Part shown: positions 31,170 to 43,445 of the stretch, one piece after another
Layout of the letters: each line of letters begins with the position of its first letter
Position numbering within the stretch: the stretch's first letter is position 1
Assembly: GCA_900175165.2 (NCBI GenBank)
Contig: FWWN02000560.1
Location: 1-61,003, forward strand
DNA from: Rhizomucor pusillus
Taxonomy: Eukaryota; Mucoromycota; Mucoromycetes; Mucorales; Lichtheimiaceae
DNA length: 61,003 bases
Reading direction: 5' to 3'
Translations under genes and position numbers: made by a program
Notes under the pieces: model-generated
Database searches by the model: none
What the model was told of the DNA's origin: nothing
The model's input: only the letters and a program-made list of their open reading frames with translations

Positions 31170-31990
31170 ACTACCTACGGACAATTTGTTTACATGCTGG
31201 ATAAGAAGATTCCGAGGTGGGATGATTACTGCTGTCAACAACCTCAATACCGGAACTATGCCATATCCGTTGGATGATTTTCCCAGTTTGACCGACCGAC
31301 TCGGAACGCGCGGGAACACCGATGTTTTGACGGCGATCGCTTTTGGAGAAAGCTTTCCATGCTTGGACAGAACACTTGAGCCGATTGTCAAAGAAAAGAG
31401 ACTGTTTCTGCAAGGACCTGTCCTGTTCTGTTCTTTGTTGATAGTGGCCTCTTGACGAACTTTGCAGTTCTTCAATTCTCGGACAAGTTCATTCAGAGCA
31501 AGAAAAACCAAAGCCAGTTATGCAGACTTTGATCGGAGGTCAGCCGTCTTTCCCCGAGTGTGTCTCGATTGTCCCACGTCGAACTTGACGATGATCGTTT
31601 GGTTCATGGAACCTCGAGTCAAGTACGCATTCTGCTAAATGCTGGAAGAACGGCTTGATTACATCCAGTACCCGTTTGGATAAAGATTAAATGCCGGAAG
31701 TAGGACCTTCCGCGAAGAATTCTTGTCCCCACTGAACATCCATGAGGGATGAGTCAACCAAACTGCAGGGACAAAGCCGAGGAAAAGTCAAGGCGTTGGC
31801 AACTAAGATTCTGGAGATGCTTGAATATGATGATAACACCAAAATCGTCGCAACTGCCCACTCAACGGCATCCCTCATAAGAATTGCTCAAACAACGATG
31901 GCACATATCAACGAAGCAAACCAAAAAGTTGCACCAGCCATCTATGATGAGTTCTGTCGTTTAGCCACCAAAGGATGTCATTGTTTCTAG
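31170..31990 (+). pseudogene. Probable decayed coding relic
   Basis: Plus-strand protein-like segments appear in alternating frames: IRRFRGGMITAVNNLNTGTM near 31205-31260, LTDRLGTRGNTDVLTAIAFG, WFMEPRVKYAF near 31600-31635, and MLEERLDYIQYPFG near 31640-31680. A final 82-codon frame at 31742-31990 has GKVKALATKILEMLEYDDNT and HINEANQKVAPAIYDEF. Stops break it at least three times. The first parts faintly recall Gag-like proteins of retroelements, but I would not assign it. Confidence 0.4.
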
Positions 31991-32225
31991 TTCATATCTG
32001 TCATAAAATCAACCATAACGTGGCAAAGTTGTTCCTTTTATCACTTGCAGTATAATCTCATTTTACATAAAATTTACTTTCTTTCGCGGCATCCTCCCCC
32101 TTTTGCAAATTTTTTCAGCACACAGGCGATCAGAATCATGTCTTGGCAGGTCCAGTCGTTGTGATACCACGGAACCATTTTTAGACTCGCGTCTATCGGG
32201 CATAAACAGGTCTTTCGATCGCGAA

Positions 32226-35200
32226 ATGAGCAGAAGGTTGCAACAGGTGAATAAGTATCGAAATGCAGTTGGAAAAATAGGCAAAAAGGAGGTATGTATC
32301 TGCCAGCCCGTCTTTGCTCGTTATCAACTGTTTTGCGCTGATTCAGAGATTTTGGAAAGGAATGGTACGCAGATCTGCCCATCGGAACATCATCGTCATC
32401 AGACAAGGCGAGTCTCGTCCAGGTCAGCAACACTTGGATGGCTGTAAAGTGGTCAGGAAGTAAGTTGTTGCCACGTTGTTGTACTTCCTCGGTTCCATTA
32501 AAATATACTTTTATTGTGGTAGATGGCGGCTCGATTGGATTGCTGCCTTTGGATAGACCCGGCAAGACATGCGCCAAGAATGCTCGCGTGTTCAATGCCC
32601 ACGCAGCGCCTGTATCCGATTGGCAATTCTCTCCATTTGACGACAACTTGTTAGCGACGGGCGGGGAAGATGGAACGGTAAAATACATTGTGATACTTTG
32701 ATACTGGACTTGTTCGGTAACAACCATATCCATGTTCTATTAGGTGAAATTATGGCGAATCCCGCAAGGTGACAATGCCACTCCGTCGTGTCTTTCTTCC
32801 TTAACTACTCCTTCTCGACGAGTGGATTCTGTTGTATTTCACCCGGCTGCCGATCAGGTACAAAAGTCAACGGTAAATCATACATGTATCATACAAATAC
32901 TCATACAGCTATGCACTGTCAATAGATCCTATCGAATATGGGAAATGATGGTAAAAAGATTTGCATATGGGATCTGAACAGGTCATCCCATGCGCTGGAA
33001 ATTGTAACGGACAAGGAACCTTTCCAGTCCTTTTCTTGGAAGTCAGATGGCTCATTGATGGCAACGTCGAGCAAAGAATGCACAGCAGTTTGGGATCCAC
33101 GAGCTTCTGAAGAACAACCGATGGTATGATGAAAAGAGCACAGGATGCAGAAAATTCTCATCTAACCAAATATTCTAGTCAGGTGCAGGACATGAAGGTA
33201 TCAAGGGCGCTCGAATCATTTGGCTAGGCGATTCAAACTACTTGTTCAGTGTGGGCATGACAAAGGTGAGAACAAATGGTTATTTTTGAAAGAGAAAGGA
33301 ACTTAAATGTCATGCTTAGTTCCGCAGCAGAGAGTATGCTCTTTGGGATGTAAGAAACTTGTCAGCACCTATCAAAAAGACGGCACTGGATACCTCGACA
33401 GGTGTTATGCAACCCATGTATGACGAGGATACAGAAACGATATATTTGCTCGGCCGCGGAGATGCAACAGTTCGATCCATGCAAATTTCTGATCTTTACA
33501 CTGGCCCATCTATCAGCGAAAACATGCCAGTCGCTACCACAATGCCAGTTTACGGCGCAACCCTTTTGCGGAAGCAGACACTCGACGTTATGCATGCCGA
33601 AATAGCCCGTGTCCTCGCTGTGGTGGATAATAATGTAGTCCCCGTTTCTTATCAAGTTCCGAGAAAGGTAATTAACACAACTTTGTGGCGATTTCAGAGG
33701 AGTATTGAATACAAGTAATGTAAATTTAGCAATTTCTTGACTTCCACGCCGAGCTATTCCCAGATACCAAAGGAAATGGTAATTAGAACGGGATGTAACA
33801 TTTCCGGCATAACTACAAACTCATTAACCCAACATTTTTAGTTCCCGCACTCAGCTCTGAAGATTGGTTATCTGGAAAGAATGCATTGGTTGCAAAAATA
33901 TCTCTGGATCCTGCGAAGCGTGCGACTCTAAACACAGGTCAACAGCAGCAGCAATCACAACAAAAGCTGCAACAGACGCCTGCGGAAATAACACCGAACG
34001 CCGCCGGTGTGCAAAAGGATACTGTTTCGAAGGAGGAACCTGTCAGCAACAAGAATGCCGAAAGCAAAACTGGGCAGGCTGTTGCTCCTGAAAGCGCTGC
34101 AGAGGCACCATCGCCCAAGGAGATAAAGGCTGAACTGCATTCTACTGCCACCGACAAATCAACACCTTCCAACAACGTCTCCCTGTCTGAAAGCAACGGT
34201 GCTGCTGAACCTGCACCATCCAAATCCATACGAAAATTCGGGCCAGCAGAACCTTCAGTCTTCAAATACATTGATGGCAAACTCTATCATCCTAGCAAAC
34301 ATTACGACGATTTGCAGGGCTTATCCATTGACAAGAGCGGCAACTTTGATCTAATTCAGGTGATTAGAACATACCATATGTTCAAAGCTAGAATACACCA
34401 AGCCGATGATTTCTTATGCTTCTTTTCGCATCGCGAACTAGGCAAATGCTCGCTACATAGGCGTTCCATTATCCGGACCCGGCGGTCGAGTTGGTATCAT
34501 ATTAGCCGCGAAAACCGGCCGTCTACCTCTTCACATCCCCTCTGTGCTCTGTGGATCGCCCGTTACAAATTTCCGCTTCGACCCTTTCAGCGACAACACC
34601 TTGGCGACTGCCTCGGAAGATAACAAGATTCGGCTGTGGAAGCTGCCTGAAAACGGGTTGGAAGAAGATCTGTCAGAAGCAAGCGTTATCTTGAGCGGTA
34701 AAGTTTGCATAAAAGGAGTTATCCAGGACATTTGCCAACAACAATTTAACTCTAGATCCGAGTATGGATAAAGTGAGTCTTATCGAGTTCCATCCCAATG
34801 CTCAAGATGTAATTTTGAGCGTCTCGCATGACCTTGGAAATCCAACTCTTCGAATCTGGGATATCAAAGAACGCAAAGTACGAATTATTATCAAGGATAT
34901 TCACGGTTCACAAGCTATTTTGTTCGCAGCATGGAGTAGTGATGGTTCAAAGATCGCTACACACGCAAAGGACAAGCAGCTACGCATCATCGATGCTCGC
35001 TCAGGCAAAGTGCTGGCGCAGGCTAAATCGCATGAAGGTATCCGACCGTCGCGTGTCGTATTCCTCAACGATCATCAGCTTGCCAGTATTGGCTTTGGAC
35101 TAGGGTCCATGCGCGAAATACTGGTGTTCGACCTAAACGCGCTTGATAAACCAGTCAAGCGCAACATAGACGTCTCTCCAAGTGTCATGAGCATGCACTT

Positions 35201-35989
35201 TGACAGCGACTGTCAAATATTATACGCCGCTGGCCGGGTAAAGCAATCGAGGGGATATAAGTGATATATGAAAAAGATGAATTAATGCATCTGTATATAT
35301 ATTCACTGCTTGTAGGGTGACCGTATTATCCATACTTATGCATTGGAGAGCAGCGGTAAACTGGATCCCTTGGCAAAGATTGAAGCAGGCACACTGCAGC
35401 AAGGTCTCGCCTTCTTACCGAAACGAACTTGCGATGTGGCAAACATCGAAATTGCTCGCTTTTACCGGCTTTCTCCTACCTCTATCGAACCATACGGTAT
35501 TCGAGTACCTAGAGCAAGGCCTGAATATTTTCAGGATGATATCTTCATTGATACTCCAGACGTAGAGCACCCTGCGCAAGACTCAACCAGCTGGTTCGAT
35601 GGCAAGGATGTACCTCTTCGCCGTATCTCTCTTAAGCCTGACAATTTGACACCATGTACGTCTACCTACTACATTGTTAAAAAAACTGATTTACAGTGCT
35701 AAACTCGTAACTTTGTAGTATCTCAAGCACCTCCTCCACCTCAACAAGCCAAAGCTAAAGCCAAATTTGAAATGGGCAAAAAGATGGTGAGCGATGAAGA
35801 ACGTCGCCAGCAGTTGATGGATCGAATGTTTTCAACAGCAAAAGATGTCGAGGGCCAAGAAGGCAAGCAAGACAATCGACCAGAGGAAGAGAAGGAAGTT
35901 GCCGATGACGAATGGGTTCGTAGACATATTTATCGTCCATCAATGTTTTGAATGCTCATGCTCCTTTCTTTGCATACCAGGATGACTAG
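32226..35989 (+). CDS. Class-3 coronin (coronin-7/POD-1 type, tandem propellers)
   Basis: Predicted 972 residues in 14 exons: 32226-32291, 32360-32459, 32523-32677, 32744-32857, 32926-33123, 33179-33265, 33320-33667, 33730-33778, 33842-34359, 34442-34697, 34756-35237, 35316-35655, 35719-35915 and 35981-35989. The first coronin unit starts VNKYRNAVGKIGKKEEWYAD and has FNAHAAPVSDWQFSPFDDN, LWRIPQ and RSREYALWDVRNL. A Gln/Ser/Pro linker follows, then the second unit from RKFGPAEPSVFKYIDGKLYH through PVTNFRFDPFSDNTLATASE, SVSHDLGNPTLRIWD and PRARPEYFQDDIFIDTP. The end is acidic, DDEWDD. Class-3 coronins link actin, microtubules and Golgi traffic. There is no coiled coil, as usual for this class. 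The last exon is only 9 nt. Confidence 0.93.
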
Positions 35990-36072
35990 ATACAAATCTT
36001 TCGTGCATTTTATTTTAAATTGCTTGTAAAATAGAGATATATTATTGACCTCTGATCAATAGACGGATTATG

Positions 36073-39000
36073 CTAATCTGTAATTATTTCTGTGTTGAGC
36101 TCTAGCCATCTTGCAATACTATTGTCACCATGTTCTTCTACTACGTGGTTTTCTGCATTGGACTTGTCGACATTGCATGGCTGTTTGCTTTTTCCTTTGC
36201 TCCCTTTATGAATCTGTTGCAGCACATAGTTGGATGTGTCGTTGAAGGTTTGATATGCGTAATCGCCCACAGCGTTCCAGATATCATCGAACGGATCATG
36301 TCTATCATCATTGGAAGCCTTGGATGTCTCTGTTTGCAAGCATTTGACGTGGTAACTATCTGAACTATCAAACCCTTCTGAAGTCCCTCCATACGAATTT
36401 CCATCGGATCCTTTGGTGTTTGTGCTCGTGTTCCTTTGATACTCTTCATTCTGGGACAAATCTTGCAGGTCGCCATTGCCGTCAAGAGCCAGAATATCAT
36501 CGTCAAGAAACCAGGCTATGTCTTCAAATAACTCGTCTTGGCCAGTCAGGTCTACAAGCTCCTGATACATGCTTCCACTGGGCGGAAGGAATTTGGAGTT
36601 GTTATCATCTTCCAATTGTTGATGCAGGATTTCTGCTGTTGATCAGCTTCCGTTTAGAGTCACGGCAACGACGATTTAGCTACAAGTTACCTTTAGATCG
36701 ACGTCGCGGCGCTTGCTCCTCCATCGCTGTGGTAGAGTCTCCAACACTCGTTGGGGGCAAACTTTTAACGCGTTTGCTTATGTTTCCCAATTGTAATTTT
36801 GCTTGGGAAAAAGAAGCTTGTCGCTTTCGAGGGTTTTGATTTTGATCCGTGGGACGCACTTTACAGCAAGCATGTTTACATCTATCAAGTACCGACCGAG
36901 TGAGACTCGTAAAGTATGTTTCCATTAGCGTAACAAATACCGGTCTTTGTCTTTACATGTATGTTTGCATCTAAAATGTCACCGTTAGAAAATGAAAATT
37001 GAAAATAGGATGATAAATAGAATGTCATACGCTTTGGCTGGTTTTGCCTTGGGAACGGTACGAGGAGAGGGAACAAGGTCAAAGTCTCTGGCATCCGGTA
37101 GGTTGAGCAGCATCTCCTCGTCTAGATCATCTTCTATAGGCCATATATCATCCACATCTATTACGCCAAGCTCTTCTGATGTGTTCAATTTCTGTACAAG
37201 AGACCATCCTAGTCAGGATCATTGATGTTTAATATCTAGATTGCTATGAACTTGCCTCCACTTCGTTTGGATTCTGATGGATAGCAGTTTCTGGAGAATC
37301 TAGGGATGGCGTTACGCACGCAGGATCCACATCCGGTACAATCTGTTGCATGACATTGATCCCGACTTGAAGAGATAGATGATGCGGTTAAAATAAATTT
37401 TCACTGACAGTAAATCTTGATTCTTTCAACATACTATAGTCTTCACTCTGGAGATGGCAAAGTATCTTAATTGACGGAGAAGTGACAGTGACACGCAGAG
37501 TAAATGACTGAGGCTGTTCTTGCAATCGTTTAAGACTATCGTGAGGCGTAATCAGTTGATATTTCAGGTAAGACATTAGTAATGATTCTTACGTCGTCCG
37601 ACGGAAGTCGAGCAGGACATGATCCGAAGTCTCTGTCCAAAGTTGTGCGAAGTGGCCTTTACCAAATCTTTGCCGTCGAAACTTTTTCGTGTTGAGGACT
37701 GAGGCAGTTATGCTAAGTATAACTTCTGCTCCGTTGCTTATGCTTCTGGACTATATATTTTGCTCAATGTCAACACAATGATCCTTTTTGAAGCCAAATA
37801 TATACCTTACCTGTTGTACTTGCAAGTGAAACTGCGGTATATTGTCGACCGCTTCTAGTATCTGATGCTTGCTTAGCTATAGATTCCTCCTATGCTTAAT
37901 GAATATACAGTGTAACGGTACCTGATTTCCAAACGGTGGATTGCGACGAAGGATCTTGGCGAAATCATGAGCGCGCATACGTCAATAAGAAGAAATACGT
38001 TATATACAAACCACTTCGATTCTGCGCGCGTCCGTAGCCCTTAGCTGCTCAAAAGTCGATATACCAGCCTGCGCCAATTTTTGTGTCATTTGAGGACCAA
38101 GTCTCTCAAGCTGTCTCAAGACATTCGAAGACGTTGACCACATCTTTGCTTTGAGGCTCCTGTGGAGATCGAGGGCATGTTTGACTTTGGTAGCATTGTG
38201 CTCACAAACAGCACAGTCAATGATGCCTATGCGCAATACAAGTCAATCACTATATTATCCATTACTTTTACATTGCCGACGCACTCACACTTTGTAATAC
38301 GAGTTGCATGCTGCAAGATTTGGAAGCTTTCTAAAGCGAGCGAGCTTCCCAATGGACCGCTATGCAGAGATACATCGCCAAGGATACACTACATCCAAAA
38401 TAGGCTTCAGCAGTTAGGAAGTGGTCCAGCTCCCTGGATTGCTGAGAATGTTCTTACCTGAAGCACCAGGAAGACTTTGTCGGCAATACATGTAACTCTC
38501 TCGGTCAAAGGAAACCTAATGTTTGGATTCTTTTGCAGTGAATTCAGGAATGGTTTTTCACCGGCAGCGAATCGAATAGTCGCAAATTCTTCTGCATGGC
38601 TGACCAAATCCAGCTGCAAGCGCTTAGTCGTTTGTTTTGAAGAGGAAGTCAATATTGTACATACCATATCTCGCGCCGAGCTACAGTGCTCCATTTTCAT
38701 AATCTTGGTCATTGTCCCAACTTTGATACAATAACGATCCATAGCCGCGCCAAAGTCTACAGAGATAATGTTTACTACTAAAAGTATTTCGATGCAGCGC
38801 TTGAAGTCCGCTACTTTACCGGTAGCTTTGTAAGTCGAATACGCTGCTCCTAATGAAGGAGAGTTCGAGACTTGAACGAAGCCTTCTTTCACAAGCAGCT
38901 CAATAGAGCTTTTGCAAATTTCTAAAAGTTGTAGCTAGTTAATACTCACAGTTTGTATCCAAGTCTTTACTATACACTTACCTTCCATTATAACATCCGG

Positions 39001-41903
39001 TGAAGAAGTGGAAGAAGAAATCCTCGCAGCTTGGTAGAAAAATGGGTTCTTCTTGATTCGAACATATAAGAAGGTAGACCGCAACCTATATCTGAATTAA
39101 ATCCCTATATGTTTTCCCTGGAACAAATGATGAACTTGCCATTTGATACTAGAGTCCATATCTGTGATTGTTCCCAAGCATATTTCTGTCATAAGATGCT
39201 CCACAAGTCTTAGGTGTAAGCTAAAGCCGCAGCTATCAATTGAAAGAAAGAAAACGAGATGTAAACCATTTTACGGAACCTGCTTTCAATTTCGCGCGAG
39301 CCTTGCAGCAAGTTGTTATACTTGAACTCCATGCTTTGCGTCGTCAAGATCACAGCGCATGCCGAATCCTCAAGCCCGGGCCTTCCAGCTCGACCGATCA
39401 TTTGCAGAATATCGATATCGGAGTAGTCTACCATTGCTCCTCCTTGATAGACTAGTTTTAAAATCGCAGTATTAGATCATTTTGAATATCATGCATCTAT
39501 AGGCTGCGCTGTTCTTACCTTTTGTCGATTTGATGATCACTAAATAAGCCGGCAGATTGACCTACAGAAGAAGGTACGATAAAAATCAAGGAAATGGCTC
39601 TGCGCATGCAGAACTTACACCCAATGCCAACGTAGAAGTCGTTGCTGGAAGTTGTAAACAAATGCTTAGATCAAGCTAGTATATCATGCAATACATAGAT
39701 ACCACTTACCGACGACTCGGATACTTCTATTGAGGAATAGCTGCTCTACAGCTTTGCGGTCTTCTGGATCTAAACCAGCTGTCAAGGGATATTATGGTCA
39801 ATACCTCTTTGTAGAAAACGAGCTTCACGAGCAAGTATTACCATGATGAAAAGCTAATCCTTTTGGAATATATTCTTTCAACTTTTTATCCTTGATCGCC
39901 ATTTGCTGAGCTGGACGGTCTCTGCGTTGCCCAAATGTGGATGATTAGAGAAATAATGTTACAAAAATCAATTTTCAGCTGGCCACATACCCCAGTGTTG
40001 GCTGTCCATTCCGTTCCATTGCTTTAATGATAGCCTCGCAAGAGGACTGAGCCGATTTGCGTGTTGAACAGAACTAATTGGATGAAGGAATGGTTAATTT
40101 ATATGAATGGGAATGGTTCGGTTCCTAGACTTACTATGAGAGCAGGCTTGTTCTTGCCGTGTTTTGCAATCATTTCAGGTAATCTATCAAAGACATTGTT
40201 ATCAACAGTTATGATCATCATTGTCTATATCTTTCATTTACTTGTAATCCAATTTCTTTTCGAATGCAAACATGTTGTCGCCGCTGAAAGGGATGCCGTA
40301 GATATGCTTTTCTAGTCGAACTGGACGAAATTCATGCGAAAATGCAAGTACTAGCGTTTCAAATGCTGAGCATTGCAATATACTCTGTAAATGTATCCCA
40401 TATTCAACTACCTTTTGCGTGCAACCAATCTGCGACGTCTTGTACATTCGGCACCGTGGCAGAGACAGCAACGTATCGCATATGCTGACCAATTGTCTAC
40501 ATATCACGAATTTAGTATTCCAGAGCGATACCAATATTCATGTTTACATTACCTTCATTCTGCTTACGCATGCTTCCAAAACAGCTCCTCTGGTATCATT
40601 AAGGATATGAACTTCATCGATCTATACCACCGTATTGTGAGAGTTTTCCAACCTACTACATACTCCATAGATAATCTCTCTTACCACGAAAAGCTTTATC
40701 AGTTGCATCATGCTCCTATTATCTTTCCATCTGCGTGTCATAGAATCCCATTTTTCGGGTGTAGTGACGCTAAAATCATTCCTTAGATGCTTTCATATGA
40801 AGACATGCATCCTTTTAACCTACATTATGTTTGTGTTTTTGATGGCATCTATGGTGATAAAGTCTGAATCACCGGTGAATTCTTGACCTGGGAAAGGAAA
40901 GAATAGAAAAGGATGAGAAATCGCGAGTATAACTTGGCGATAAAAAACATACATGTGACACCAAAGTTTTGAAACTTTCGTTGCCAATCAGCTGCTCTTT
41001 CCGAACACAGACTTTTGATGGGTGCCATGTATATGATCTTTGCGTCGCCGCCAAAGACCGAAAATGCACGAATAATGGCTATTTCCATTACAGCTGTCTT
41101 TCCCGATCCAGTAGGTGCTAAAAAGCAAATATAGGTAGACTGTACAAAGCTTGCATTATACTTTAGATGAACCTGATATGAGAAGATTGCAATCCCTGTA
41201 GAACGCCTGTATGTATATCGATGGTGAATACGATCGATTTGGAATGAAATTTCTTAGAGGGCAGACGTACGTCATCCAAACAAGCCGACTGCATAGGATT
41301 GAACATTTCGAATCCGAAGATATCTTTGTAAGGTGTACCTTTTAAAGAGCAAAACTACGTAAGCAGCTGACATGGCAAACATGAAAGCTATATATTTACC
41401 AAGTTCCGCCGTTGAACGAATTCTGATTCCACCGCCTGCAGAAAAGTCCCTGTGACCTCCATATTGATCTAGTGAAGGCGGATACTGCTAAGTTTATGTG
41501 TACGTTTCCTTTGTATTCGCAACCCTCACTTGGAGCGTATGGATCAAGTTGCTCCTGTCTCGGAATATTTGCGTATCCCTGATCCAGCAATTGGCAATTC
41601 AGGGCGTTTTCAAGAAGAGCTTCTTCTTGATCGAGCCACGAAGGGATAGTGGCATCTTGGTTTCGATACTGCTCGACAAGAGCATCATCCGTCCTATTTT
41701 CTTTGGATCAATATACAACATAGTTTCGCTTCTAATGTACAACGAACATCGGTATTGGATGCAAAGTTCCACTAGATACAAATTTAGTGACATACTGACG
41801 AGACTATCTCCAAATTGCTACGATGTTACTTTTGATGCATCAACTCCTGATCTGGCGTGTGATATGGATAATGGTAACCGTTCATATCCATGTGTGCTGC
41901 CAT
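36073..41903 (-). CDS. HFM1: Meiotic DNA helicase HFM1/MER3
   Basis: A Ski2-like helicase of roughly 1,300 residues in about 35 exons, starting at MAAHMDMNGYHYPY (41903). Order of motifs: FEMFNPMQSACLDD, Walker A APTGSGKTAVMEIAI (about 41090), IDEVHIL, YVAVSATVPN, LAFHHAGLDPEDRKAVEQLF, ATTSTLALGVNLPAYLVIIK, QMIGRAGRPG, the winged-helix/Sec63 part (HLMTEICLGTITD, KMEHCSSARD, LRRNPPFGNQ), and a zinc-binding block CKHTCKDKDR-CKHACC. The last exon (about 36640-36073) is acidic and Ser/Asn-rich. MER3 helicases act in the ZMM pathway that matures meiotic crossovers. Two introns (37192-37255 and 39086-39139) need GC donors. The first two introns (donors GTTCGT and GTTGCG) are my weakest junctions. 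The stop lies 83 bases from the convergent coronin stop. Confidence 0.9.
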
Positions 41904-42161
41904 TTGTGGAAAAGGAAGAAAGAAGACGAAATTTAATTACGTGTCTTTTTTGCTTGCAACGGCCGCTGTTACGGACAACAGTAAAAACATTGCGTAGACA
42001 AAAATTGTAAAGCCGTCGCAGACGAGGACAAATGGACAAGATTTACAAGCAAGTGTTTGATGGGACAATAGTATTTTAATAAATGAAAAGTGACTAGTAT
42101 GGTTGGTGTGTAGGGTGTGGGTGAGCAAATGGTAGTTAGGTGGTGGCGAAAGAGAAAGGAT

Positions 42162-42919
42162 TTACAACTGAACGGCCGTGTTAGCCAACACACCAAAGAT
42201 TGTCACCGCAGCAATGGTAGCGAAAGAGACGGCGTAGCTGGCGACACCTGCTGACTGGTCAGCAGCGTTGTTACCAGAGACCTTTGCAGTGAATGCGTGG
42301 ACAGAGGTTTGGGTACCGGAGCGGCTGCTTTCTGGTGCAAGAGTAATAGGGCTAAAAGTGAAGCCATTGCCGCTGCTGACCATCTTGCCGGAAGCGCTAG
42401 CGCGGGCTGTAGTACCACTGCCAAGAGCTGCTGCAGAAGTTGTTCCAATCTTCGCAGGCAAGGAAGCGGATGCACCAACGCTGGTTGTATCTTTTGCTGC
42501 AGGTGCCGCCGATTGGCTCGACAACGCAATCTCTGTTTCGGCGGGTGCTGCTGCGCTGCTGCTGCCGCTGCTCTCAACATCCATGGGTCCACCGTTGTTG
42601 AAGGCTGGACTGGCGGAAGAAGTAATGCTATGGTTAGGAACTGGCGGTTCAGTGGCAGTGGCCTTTGCCTCTTTGCTTGTTGTCGTTTCATCAGCATCTA
42701 TTTGTCTTTATGAGCTCTCTGCACAAGAGTGTAAATGTTGCCGACGAGCGCATACCATGCCGGTACAAAGTTGTAGTGACAGTCTTGTACTTAGTCACTA
42801 ACAGCTATGAGTTAGTAGATGGCCAATCGTCACATCATAGAATATTTACCTGTGGAGGCAGCATTTACGTAAACCGCCAAGGAGATGCAAATAGTGGCAT
42901 AGAAAATGAATGAACGCAT
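42162..42919 (-). CDS. Secreted GPI-anchored Ser/Ala/Thr-rich protein
   Basis: Predicted 201 residues from exons 42919-42850 and 42697-42162 with a 152-nt intron, long for this window. A signal peptide (MRSFIFYATICISLAVYVNA) is followed by a Thr/Ser/Ala/Pro-rich body. A short NGFTFSPITLAPESSRSG region lies in the middle, and the end is a hydrophobic segment (ASYAVSFATIAAVTIFGVLA) preceded by small residues near GNNAADQSAG, as expected of a GPI-attachment signal. Likely a cell-surface mannoprotein. No catalytic domain is seen and no family is recognised. Confidence 0.75.
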
Positions 42920-43445
42920 ATTCTTTTTGAGAAATATGGGAAGGAAAGTAGAACCAGATATCACCGGTAAAAGCTGCAAACCACCATTTTATATTTCGAT
43001 TTAAAAATTGGCTGTTGTGTAGTGAATACCATCATGCCAGTCATACACATTCTCCTTCTCCAAAGTTTGCTCGGAAATAACATGAAGTGCATAGCATATG
43101 TATTCTGTGTCTGTGGGTAACAACCACACAGCTAGAAAGAAGAAATATTAGATTTTCAAGCCATGTCATTCGAACCCTTATCAAACTCTAGATTACTGAT
43201 GACAAGATAGACAGACGCTCGGGGAACATCTATTGTCAAGAATGTCGCAGTAAGGAATGGAACAATGGCAGCCATTTTCATAATACATCGTCGTTTCAGG
43301 TCATGCAAAGGTCAAGAGACTGCAATTGATGATTCGAGCTTCTTTTTTTCTTTGATTTTACGAAAAAGCGAAAAAATTAAGGCCAATATATTACATCGAA
43401 GCAAATGGTGGGCATTAGGATTTTTTGTTGTCCTTTTTTTTAATT
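42920..43445. other. Intergenic, nothing recognised
   Basis: Space between the 3' end of SEC61 and the start of the wall-protein gene, both minus strand; it should hold the wall-protein promoter. No gene is seen. Confidence 0.5.

Noticed and set aside
42268..42801. 177-codon plus-strand frame in the wall-protein gene
   Set aside because: Antisense of a Ser/Ala-rich repeat-like coding region; the minus strand has the signal peptide and GPI end.
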